Assembly (NCBI GenBank): GCA_016929735.1
Contig: JAFGID010000039.1
Location: forward strand, 1 to 11,740
Length of the DNA stretch: 11,740 bases
Reading direction: 5' to 3'
Origin: Ignavibacteriales bacterium
GTDB taxonomy: Bacteria > Bacteroidota > Ignavibacteria > Ignavibacteriales > Melioribacteraceae
Shown here: positions 1-5,551 of the stretch, in pieces
Numbering within the stretch: position 1 is the stretch's first letter
How the letters are laid out: the number at the start of each line of letters is the position of its first letter
Made by a program: the position numbers and the translations under genes
The notes under the pieces: model-generated
Databases searched by the model: none
The model's input: the letters and a program-made list of their open reading frames with translations, nothing else
What the model was told of the DNA's origin: nothing

Positions 1-216
1 AAAGAATGGTATAATGCTGCAGGTAAGAGACATATTACATTTGATAAAATAAAAAGTGAAATATATAAATTTGATGACGAGAGATATGATAAAATAGAAA
101 AAACAATTAATAAAATTCCTGAACATAAAAGAACATTAGCAAGACTTTTTACCGCTGCACTTATTAATCACCCAAAGATGGTAAAGGATGTTATTAAGGT
201 TTTTGTGAAAAAGTAG
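1..216 (+). CDS. C-terminal fragment of an unidentified protein
   Basis: The reading frame is open from the first base and ends with TAG at 214-216, giving the last 71 residues of a protein whose start lies outside the window. The fragment is Lys-rich and has no transmembrane segment. It ends with a basic amphipathic stretch containing LARLFTAALINHPKMVKDVI. The general pattern (aromatic Glu-Trp-Tyr near the start of the fragment, a charged helical spacer, then a hydrophobic segment with a His-Pro-Lys) is reminiscent of the C-terminal tail of FAD-dependent geranylgeranyl-reductase-like oxidoreductases. That is only a resemblance, since no FAD or catalytic motif is visible. The gene converges on the ybjQ-like gene with an 8-nt gap, and I see no strong terminator there. 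Confidence 0.7.
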   Translation, partial: KEWYNAAGKRHITFDKIKSEIYKFDDERYDKIEKTINKIPEHKRTLARLFTAALINHPKMVKDVIKVFVKK

Positions 217-224
217 ATTTTTTC

Positions 225-539
225 TTATTCTACTAATACCGCCGTTCCATAAGCAAGAATTTCCGAAGCAGCACCCATTATATAACTTGTGGAAAATCTG
301 ACATCAATAATTGCATTTGCTCCAAGTGCTTTTGCTTGTTCGCCCATTCTATCTAATGCTTGTTCTCGAGCTTCAGCCATTAGTTTTGTATATTCTTCAA
401 TTTCACCACCAGCAATATTTTTGAAGAAAGCCATAATATCTCTCCCAAGATGCCTAGCACGGATTGTATTACCTTTTACTAATCCAAAAGTTTTAACTAT
501 TTTTTTCCCTTCAATAAAACTTGATGATGTAATTATCAT
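225..539 (-). CDS. ybjQ: YbjQ/UPF0145 family protein
   Basis: This 104-residue protein matches the small YbjQ (UPF0145) family over its full length. It begins MIITSSSFIEGKKI, and the middle has the typical GLVKGNTIRARHLGRDI pattern. A helix with EYTKLMAEAREQALDRM follows, then the hallmark AxALGANAIIDVRF strand and a final GTAVLVE. The family is often labelled a putative heavy-metal-binding domain, but its biochemical role is unsettled. This copy has no cysteine and only one histidine, so metal binding is not evident from sequence. It is last in a three-gene minus-strand unit. Its ATG overlaps the stop of the membrane protein before it by 4 nt (ATGA at 536-539). An AAGGGG about 9 nt before the start may act as the ribosome site. 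It is probably cytoplasmic and coregulated with the ECF sigma factor. Confidence 0.9.
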   Translation of the reverse strand: MIITSSSFIEGKKIVKTFGLVKGNTIRARHLGRDIMAFFKNIAGGEIEEYTKLMAEAREQALDRMGEQAKALGANAIIDVRFSTSYIMGAASEILAYGTAVLVE

Positions 540-1006
540 TTCTCAATCCCCTTGTATGGATCAGATTTCCATAATGTGATTTTCTCTTTGATTACAGAAA
601 GAAGTAAAAACAACCCACCACTTAATGTGGCAATAATTCCAATCTTAAGAATCAAATCTATTCGGGTGTTATTCAGCAGAGCTTCAATTGCCTTATATCC
701 TCCGAATGCAAGGATAATCGCACAACCAGCAAGAAAAATAATCCACGCTATACTTCTTTCAATTCTATTCATAATTTTCATTCTGTAAACTTTCCAAATA
801 TCGTCGTTTGGTGATCGTAAATTCATTTTTTTTGTCAACTCCTTTATTCTTTTGAATTCTTCATATTCAATTTTGAACTCAGGAATTTTTTTAATGTATT
901 CCTGAAATTCTAATATTTCGTTATCTGAATTAAATTCATTATCCAAAGCTTTCATACAAAGGATATTGAATCTTTCCTTTGATATTTTATTTTGCATTGC
1001 ATTCAT
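536..1006 (-). CDS. Probable anti-sigma factor, two-helix membrane protein without zinc ligands
   Basis: The protein has 156 residues. Residues about 1-70 are charged and helical, and resemble the N-terminal anti-sigma domain: an ALDNEF segment sits where many homologues have a LDGEL motif. The usual His-Cys-Cys zinc ligands are missing, and the corresponding stretch reads EYIKKIPEF. A DDIW motif is followed by two membrane helices at about 89-110 and 120-140. The C-terminus is short, basic and probably cytoplasmic, ending SDPYKGIEK. Direct adjacency to an ECF sigma gene, with an ATGA overlap at 1003-1006, is the main reason for calling it an anti-sigma factor. The start is supported by a strong AGGAGGT 6 nt upstream; a second Met three codons in is less well placed. 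The signal it senses is unknown. It could also be just a coexpressed membrane protein. Confidence 0.7.
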   Translation of the reverse strand: MNAMQNKISKERFNILCMKALDNEFNSDNEILEFQEYIKKIPEFKIEYEEFKRIKELTKKMNLRSPNDDIWKVYRMKIMNRIERSIAWIIFLAGCAIILAFGGYKAIEALLNNTRIDLILKIGIIATLSGGLFLLLSVIKEKITLWKSDPYKGIEK

Positions 1007-1602
1007 AATTTACCTCCTGTCAATATTTTCCTTAATAGCATTCTTGAATGGTAGAGTCTTGACATTACAGTTCCAATTGGAATATTCAGTAATTCAGCAA
1101 TTTCACTATATGATAAACCATTAAATTCTTTTAAAATAATGATTTCTCGATGTATATCGTCTAATTCATTTATTGCTTTCCATAATTTTTCTTTCAATTC
1201 GATTTTTTCATACTTATTAGAGTAAGATTCATCATCGGAAATCATTTCGATAATTTCTTCGCCTACTTCAGAAAATGCTCTTGTGTGTTTTTTCTTATCA
1301 CGCAAGAAATTAAAGCAAAGATTCTTTAGAATTTGGTAATAGTAGGTAAAGAATTTAATTCTTAGGTCAAATTTTTTGATTGAACGATACGCTCGAATAA
1401 AAGCATCTTGGGATAAATCAAGAGCAGCATCTTTATCAGAAACGAATCCAAATGCAACAAAATAGGCTCGTTTCATATATCTTTTCACTATTATGTCGTA
1501 AGCTCTTTTGTTACCCTGGATACACAATTTAAGAATTTCTATTTCGTCAAGCGTGCTTTTGGATGGGATAAATTCATCCTTAACAACCTGTGTTATAATC
1601 AT
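1003..1602 (-). CDS. ECF-type RNA polymerase sigma factor (sigma-70 family)
   Basis: This is a 199-residue sigma-70 family factor with only regions 2 and 4. Region 2 spans about residues 25-100 and includes AALDLSQDAFIRAYRSIKKF, the core-binding and -10 recognition segment. A 50-residue acidic linker follows. Region 4 spans about 140-195, with the helix-turn-helix GLSYSEIAELLNIPIGTVMSRL that reads the -35 element. The frame is open up to an ATG at 1638, but I place the start at 1602 because an AAGGAG lies 5 nt before that ATG, whereas the upstream ATG has no clear ribosome site. It is the first gene of the sigma / membrane protein / YbjQ unit and overlaps the next gene by 4 nt. Autoregulation is likely for this class but no matching ECF promoter was recognised. 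The exact ECF group was not determined. Confidence 0.92.
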   Translation of the reverse strand: MIITQVVKDEFIPSKSTLDEIEILKLCIQGNKRAYDIIVKRYMKRAYFVAFGFVSDKDAALDLSQDAFIRAYRSIKKFDLRIKFFTYYYQILKNLCFNFLRDKKKHTRAFSEVGEEIIEMISDDESYSNKYEKIELKEKLWKAINELDDIHREIIILKEFNGLSYSEIAELLNIPIGTVMSRLYHSRMLLRKILTGGKL

Positions 1603-1607
1603 TCTAC

Positions 1608-1613
1608 TCCTTA
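1608..1613 (-). promoter_or_regulatory. Shine-Dalgarno deciding the sigma factor start
   Basis: Read on the minus strand, AAGGAG lies 5 nt before the ATG at 1602-1600. The competing in-frame ATG at 1638 has only a weak purine run ahead of it. This supports the shorter 199-residue sigma factor. Confidence 0.75.
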
Positions 1614-1648
1614 TGCTATTCTTTAACGTAATTATCATATTTCCAGTG

Positions 1649-1658
1649 CAAAATTATA
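1649..1658 (-). promoter_or_regulatory. Possible promoter box for the sigma operon
   Basis: On the minus strand this reads TATAATTTTG, which contains both a perfect TATAAT and a TAnnTTTG (TAATTTTG) element. It lies about 47 nt before the sigma ATG at 1602. No good upstream partner (TTTG or TTGACA) is seen at the right spacing. A second TAnnTTTG (TAAATTTG) lies at 1701-1708. In sequence this AT-rich, chance matches are likely. Confidence 0.3.
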
Positions 1659-1793
1659 CTAATAACATAATTTGATACACTAAAAATGATTACTTATTTA
1701 CAAATTTATAAAAATATTTCATCTTTTATTATTATACGAACAACAATTCTCATTTTTTTAGTAAAATAAAAATTTAAAATAATTAAAAATTTA

Positions 1794-1824
1794 TTTGATA
1801 ATAATGTTATTTTTTGTATCTTTG
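1794..1824 (+). promoter_or_regulatory. Bacteroidota-type promoter for the RRM gene
   Basis: TTTG at 1794-1797 is followed after exactly 19 nt by TATCTTTG at 1817-1824. This fits the Bacteroidota -33/-7 consensus of TTTG, 19-21 nt, TAnnTTTG. Transcription would begin near 1831, giving a leader of about 117 nt before the RRM start codon. It is the strongest promoter-like signal I found in the window and one reason for placing the organism in or near the Bacteroidota. Confidence 0.7.
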
Positions 1825-1841
1825 TTTACCTTAATTAATTA

Positions 1842-1941
1842 TCCAAGTAACTTTAAGTTTTTCCTACGATTAAGATGAATTTCTTTTCGACCCACAGATG
1901 AATTAAATACTTACTTGGTATCTTTTTTTTTATTTATTGGA
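1842..1941 (+). promoter_or_regulatory. Structured 5' leader of the RRM gene, possible RNA switch
   Basis: CCAAGTAA at 1843-1850 is perfectly complementary to TTACTTGG at 1911-1918, which would close a 60-nt loop. Nine T residues follow at 1923-1931, so this stem might also pause or attenuate transcription. The same left arm, extended to 1842, can instead pair with TTATTGGA at 1934-1941 with one bulged G, which would cover part of the GGAG ribosome site at 1939-1942. The two pairings exclude each other. AGATGAATT occurs twice in the loop (1873-1881 and 1896-1904). The pairings are visible in the sequence; a regulatory role is inference. Confidence 0.4.
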
Positions 1942-1948
1942 GTGTAAA

Positions 1949-2263
1949 TTGAATATTTACGTTGGTAACCTGCCTAAACAGGTAACAGAAGAATCTCTCC
2001 GAGAATTATTTGAAAAACATGGAGAGGTAAAAGAAGTAAAATTAATCAGAGATTTCGATTCTGGTGAACTTCGCGGTTTTGGATTTGTTCAAATGTCTGA
2101 TTCAGAAGGTCAAGCAGCTATTGACAGTATTAATGGTTTAGATTTCGAAGGAAGTAAACTAACTGTTAATGCAGCAAGGCCAAAAAAAGATCGTCCTCGC
2201 ACTGGTGGTGGCGGACGAGGTGAAAGAAGAGGCGACTCTAGAGGTGGACGTTCACGCTATTGA
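1949..2263 (+). CDS. RRM-domain RNA-binding protein with a Gly/Arg-rich tail
   Basis: This is a small, single RNA-recognition-motif protein of 104 residues. RNP2 (IYVGNL) is at 3-8 and RNP1 (RGFGFVQM) at 42-49, with the aromatic residues that stack on RNA bases preserved. The RRM ends near residue 78, followed by a basic Gly/Arg-rich tail (about 79-104) ending RGGRSRY, which probably adds nonspecific RNA affinity. I choose the TTG at 1949: it gives the family's usual MNIYVGNL start and has GGAG 6 nt upstream. A TTG at 1937 would add four residues but would itself overlap that ribosome site. Bacterial relatives, best known in cyanobacteria, are often cold-induced RNA chaperones. The gene has its own promoter and terminator, so it is monocistronic. 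Confidence 0.93.
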   Translation: MNIYVGNLPKQVTEESLRELFEKHGEVKEVKLIRDFDSGELRGFGFVQMSDSEGQAAIDSINGLDFEGSKLTVNAARPKKDRPRTGGGGRGERRGDSRGGRSRY

Positions 2264-2282
2264 TAAATGGTTTCTTTCTAAG

Positions 2283-2309
2283 CAAAACCCCGCAATCTGC
2301 GGGGTTTTG
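2283..2309. terminator. Bidirectional intrinsic terminator
   Basis: An 11-bp perfect inverted repeat (CAAAACCCCGC and GCGGGGTTTTG) encloses a 5-nt loop, AATCT. The five-base-pair GC core is flanked by A-tracts and T-tracts on both sides. It lies 19 nt after the RRM stop and 23 nt beyond the lgt stop, so it can end both convergent transcripts. Confidence 0.93.
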
Positions 2310-2332
2310 TGTTTTAAATATTAATTCTTCTT

Positions 2333-3124
2333 TTATTCAATTTTTATTACTTTTCTCTTTTTGTAAATAACTATCAATATTACAATACCTATTATTATAA
2401 GTGGAATGCTTAATATTTGTCCCATATTAATTGGTAGGTTACTTTCAAAAGGTGATTGATTCTCCTTGAAAAATTCAATAATAAATCGGGCAGCAAAAAC
2501 AGAAATGAAAAGTATTCCTGTTATTAATCCATCTTTCATAGTTTTGTAATATTTTTTGTAAATTATTAATAAGAGAACAAAAATAATTAAATACGAAAAA
2601 GCCTCATATAATTGTGCAGGATGCCGAGGGATGTTGTCATCTCTAACGAATACAAATGACCATGGTAAATCTGCCGGTTTTCCGATTATTTCAGAATTAA
2701 ATAAATTACCTATTCGAATAAACATAGCGGCAAGAGCAATTGGTATTGCGGCTCTATCACAAACCCAAAATAATGATTGTCCTTTTCTCTTTCTTTGATA
2801 TAAATATATTGCTAAGGCAATTCCAATTACACCACCGTGACTTGCTAAGCCACCTTCCCAAATTTTAATAATTTCTATTGGATTACTTAAATAATATTCC
2901 GGTGAATAAAAAAGGCAATGTCCTAATCGTGCTCCGATGATTGTACCAAGTATTAGATGAAGTACAAGTGAATTTAAATCGTCGCTCGATTTACTTTCTT
3001 TCTTGAAAATCCACTGAAGAATTTTTATGCCAATTAAAAATGCTGAAGCATATAAAACTCCATACCACCTTATTGTAATTGGACCGATTGTTAAAATCTC
3101 TGGTGAAACGTCCCAAACTATCAT
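2333..3124 (-). CDS. lgt: Prolipoprotein diacylglyceryl transferase
   Basis: Lgt is an inner-membrane enzyme that moves diacylglycerol from phosphatidylglycerol onto the lipobox cysteine of prolipoproteins, the first step of lipoprotein maturation. At 263 residues it has normal length, with about seven hydrophobic segments. Family motifs are present in order: RWYGVLY (19-25), GGLASHGGVIG (91-101) with the conserved His96, the Lgt signature IRIGNLFNSEIIGKP (136-150) with Arg137, Asn140 and Glu145, HPAQLYE (168-174), and ARFIIEFFKE (212-221) with Arg213. Its ATG overlaps the stop of the ABC permease by 4 nt (ATGA), and GAGG lies about 7 nt upstream. It is the last gene of the operon and is followed by the shared terminator. 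The operon also encodes a lipoprotein that is a predicted Lgt substrate. Confidence 0.96.
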   Translation of the reverse strand: MIVWDVSPEILTIGPITIRWYGVLYASAFLIGIKILQWIFKKESKSSDDLNSLVLHLILGTIIGARLGHCLFYSPEYYLSNPIEIIKIWEGGLASHGGVIGIALAIYLYQRKRKGQSLFWVCDRAAIPIALAAMFIRIGNLFNSEIIGKPADLPWSFVFVRDDNIPRHPAQLYEAFSYLIIFVLLLIIYKKYYKTMKDGLITGILFISVFAARFIIEFFKENQSPFESNLPINMGQILSIPLIIIGIVILIVIYKKRKVIKIE

Positions 3125-3954
3125 AGATTTTCCTCAATGTTTATGTTTAATTTTAATTTTCGTTTATTAAATAAAAGTGAGATGAGATAAAAAATGATTG
3201 AAATAACAATTATCGTTGCTCCCGATACAAGATTAAAATAATAAGATATCAATAATCCGATTAAAGTGAAAAAAATTCCCAGCATTACAGAAAGAAACAT
3301 CATTTTACTTAGTTTGTTAGAAAATCGAACAGCAATCGAAGGAGGAATGGTTAACATTGCTATTACTAAAATTATTCCAACGAGTTTTATTAAAATTACG
3401 ATTGTTAAAGCAATTAAAACAAGCAAGAGGGTGTATAATTTTCCAACAGGTAACCCTAATGTTTCTGCAAATTCCTCGTCAAATGTTATTGCTAAAAATT
3501 GTTCATAAAAAACTATTACGATGATGAAAATGATTATGTCTAAAATTGAGATTGTAATTATTTCTTCAAAAGAAATAGTCAGAATATTACCGAAAAGATA
3601 ACTCATTAAATTAGGTGCGTATCCAGGTGTAAAACTGATAAACAAAATTCCAAGTGCCATACCAAGTGACCACATAATACCGATAAGCATGTCTTCGCTG
3701 TGTAATTTAAATTTTCTTAATAAAGCAATGAAGAGTGCAGAAAGAATTCCAAATCCAATTGCACCGAAAAGAGGAGAAAATCCCACTAAGTATCCAAGAC
3801 CAATCCCTCCATAAGTCGAGTGTGCAATTCCACCACTAATAAATACGATTCTTTTTACCACCACATAAGTTCCAATAATTCCAAAGGCAATACTTGCAAG
3901 AAGACAGGCGAGTAAAGCATTGAGCATAAAATCATATTGAAAAATTTCAAACAT
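3121..3954 (-). CDS. znuB: Metal ABC transporter permease (ZnuB/MntB/TroC type)
   Basis: This is the membrane subunit of an ABC-3 family importer for Zn(II) or Mn(II). The 277-residue protein is almost entirely hydrophobic, with about eight or nine membrane helices and a basic C-terminal tail (KRKLKLNI). It carries the family's hallmark GTYVVVKRIVFISGGIAHS near residues 28-46, followed by GGIGLGYLVG. A conserved VGIILVIAMLTIPPSIA near 190-206 contains the segment lining the substrate path. Its ATG shares one base with the stop of the ATPase gene (TAATG at 3952-3956), and AGAGG lies about 7 nt upstream. Partners are the ATPase and lipoprotein encoded just before it. The metal cannot be told from sequence, so the zinc name is conventional. 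Confidence 0.92.
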   Translation of the reverse strand: MFEIFQYDFMLNALLACLLASIAFGIIGTYVVVKRIVFISGGIAHSTYGGIGLGYLVGFSPLFGAIGFGILSALFIALLRKFKLHSEDMLIGIMWSLGMALGILFISFTPGYAPNLMSYLFGNILTISFEEIITISILDIIIFIIVIVFYEQFLAITFDEEFAETLGLPVGKLYTLLLVLIALTIVILIKLVGIILVIAMLTIPPSIAVRFSNKLSKMMFLSVMLGIFFTLIGLLISYYFNLVSGATIIVISIIFYLISLLFNKRKLKLNINIEENL

Positions 3955-4709
3955 TATTCAACCTCTTTATGTTCGGGAAAAACGCGATGAGGAATTCCAT
4001 GTGCAATTAAATCAACCGGACAATGATATACTTTCTCAAGCATTTCTTTAGTAATTTCCTTTGAATCGTGATACACTAATTTTCTATTTAAACAAGCTAT
4101 TTTTTTTACATTTTGTGATATTGCACCAATATCATGGGAAACCATGATAATAGTAATATCTTTATTAAGTTGTGAAAGTAATTCATAAAAATGATATCCA
4201 ACTTTGCTATCAACATTTGATGTCGGTTCGTCTAGTAATAATATTTTTGGATTAGTTGTTAAAGCTCGTGCAATTAAGACTCTCTGCTTTTCGCCCCCGC
4301 TTAGATTGCCAAACAAAATATTTTGATATTTTAGTAAATCCATTTTTTTTAACGAATCAAAAGCAATATCAATATCATTCTTATCATAGGTTTTAAAAAT
4401 CTTATTTTTGTTTAGTCTTCCTGTTTTTACAACATCGAGAACTGAAATCGGATAGAGGAAATCAATATTTGAAGTTTGGGGTACGTAACCAAAGCAATTC
4501 TGTTTATTCAATCCTTCACATAAATAAATTCTCCCAGATGCTGGCTTTAATATTCCGAGTATTGTTTTAAGTAAAGTTGTTTTTCCCCCACCGTTAGGTC
4601 CGATAATACCTATAAAATCATTTTCATATACTTTTAGATTAATATCTTCGAGTATAAGATTGTCATAATAAAAAACATAAATATTTTTTAATTCAAGAAT
4701 TGTTTTCAT
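3954..4709 (-). CDS. znuC: Metal ABC transporter ATP-binding protein (ZnuC/MntA type)
   Basis: This is the cytoplasmic ATPase that powers the adjacent metal permease. The 251-residue protein has every ABC motif: Walker A GPNGGGKTT at 37-45, Q-loop Gln78 in VPQTS, signature LSGGEKQR at 136-143, Walker B ILLLDE at 156-161, and the switch His192 in MVSHD. The tail after residue 228 reads YHCPVDLIAHGIPHRVFPEH. This Cys/His-bearing extension is typical of ATPases of this metal-uptake family and may be a metal-sensing site, although that is inference. Its start overlaps the lipoprotein stop by 4 nt (ATGA at 4706-4709). No Shine-Dalgarno is visible, so translation probably depends on coupling. Confidence 0.94.
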   Translation of the reverse strand: MKTILELKNIYVFYYDNLILEDINLKVYENDFIGIIGPNGGGKTTLLKTILGILKPASGRIYLCEGLNKQNCFGYVPQTSNIDFLYPISVLDVVKTGRLNKNKIFKTYDKNDIDIAFDSLKKMDLLKYQNILFGNLSGGEKQRVLIARALTTNPKILLLDEPTSNVDSKVGYHFYELLSQLNKDITIIMVSHDIGAISQNVKKIACLNRKLVYHDSKEITKEMLEKVYHCPVDLIAHGIPHRVFPEHKEVE

Positions 4710-5542
4710 TCTAAATTAATAATTATTTTTTTTGCAACATCTTCGAAATTATCTAAGAATTTTTCGGGCAAAGGGTTTATCTCGACCAGAGAAGCATTAA
4801 TTTCGTGTGCAATCGTCTCTGCGTTTGATTTATCAAATTGAGGTGCAACGAAAACTGCTTTTATTTTTTTTTCTTTTGCAATATCAATAAGAGTTTTTAA
4901 TTCACCCGGTTTAGGTTCGCTTCCTTCCTGTTCGATACTCATTTCGATTATTCCGTAAGAACTTGTCAGATAAATCCAAGCTGGGTGGTAATCCAATAAT
5001 ATCTTTCCTTTTAAACGTAATAAATCCTTTCCGTAAATATTTTCAACAGAATCAATTTTACTTAGAAATTTGAATTTATTTTTATCAAAAATCTGTTTGT
5101 GTTCAGGAAATTTATTTGTGAGTGCTTTATGGATATTTTCGATAATAATTTTTACCTCTTCAACGCCTGTCCAGTAGTGTGGATTGTTATCTATAATACT
5201 AATATTATTTGAGCAATCTACCATTTCTGCTGATTTTGCATTATTTTTTACTTTTTCCAACCAATGATTTTCAAATTCAAGAATGTTTCCTACCCTGAAA
5301 TACAATTTTGCATCAGATAATTCTTTTAATTGTTGAGGTGTTGGTTCAAATGTATGTGGTTCAATGCCGGGAGGTATCATAACCTGTACGTCAACCAAGT
5401 CACCACCGATATTTTCAACGAAGTCCGCGAATGGTAGAATTGTAACTGCAATTTTTATTTTATCCGCAGTTTTTTCTATTTTATCACAGGAGCATATTAA
5501 TGAAAGAAAGATTGCAACGATTAAGACTAAATATTTTTTCAT
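4706..5542 (-). CDS. znuA: Metal ABC transporter substrate-binding lipoprotein (ZnuA/TroA family)
   Basis: This is the extracytoplasmic metal receptor for the importer. Of 278 residues, 1-18 form a lipoprotein signal peptide with lipobox ICSC, so Cys19 should be lipidated by Lgt. Likely metal ligands of the cluster A-I binding site are His63 (GIEPHTFEPTP), His122 (NNPHYWTG) and His186 (LDYHPAW). The carboxylate ligand is probably in the C-terminal lobe. EPKPGEL at 209-215 is also typical of the family. The His-rich loop of many zinc-specific ZnuA proteins, which would fall near 110-125, is absent, so Mn(II) as substrate cannot be excluded. It starts 9 nt after the sulfatase-like gene. No Zur- or MntR-type operator was recognised upstream. 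Confidence 0.93.
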   Translation of the reverse strand: MKKYLVLIVAIFLSLICSCDKIEKTADKIKIAVTILPFADFVENIGGDLVDVQVMIPPGIEPHTFEPTPQQLKELSDAKLYFRVGNILEFENHWLEKVKNNAKSAEMVDCSNNISIIDNNPHYWTGVEEVKIIIENIHKALTNKFPEHKQIFDKNKFKFLSKIDSVENIYGKDLLRLKGKILLDYHPAWIYLTSSYGIIEMSIEQEGSEPKPGELKTLIDIAKEKKIKAVFVAPQFDKSNAETIAHEINASLVEINPLPEKFLDNFEDVAKKIIINLE

Positions 5543-5551
5543 ACTTTTTCT

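Larger units (their letters stand above)
1603..1948. other. Divergent intergenic region between the sigma and RRM genes
   Basis: About 346 nt of very AT-rich sequence separates two divergent genes. It holds a convincing Bacteroidota-type promoter and a structured leader for the plus-strand RRM gene. It also holds weaker promoter-like boxes facing the sigma factor gene. No open reading frame of interest and no tRNA-like structure was seen. Confidence 0.8.

Noticed and set aside
207..224. GAAAAA / TTTTTC inverted repeat across the first gene's stop codon
   Set aside because: The stem is 6 bp and almost all A-T, so it is too weak to call a terminator for the two convergent genes, although none better is present.
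289..579. Plus-strand open frame of 96 codons, with similar ones at 552-788, 3266-3508, 5364-5564, 5943-6143 and 8747-8962
   Set aside because: All lie wholly or largely antisense to well-supported minus-strand genes, have no ribosome site or recognisable domain, and look like shadows of those genes.
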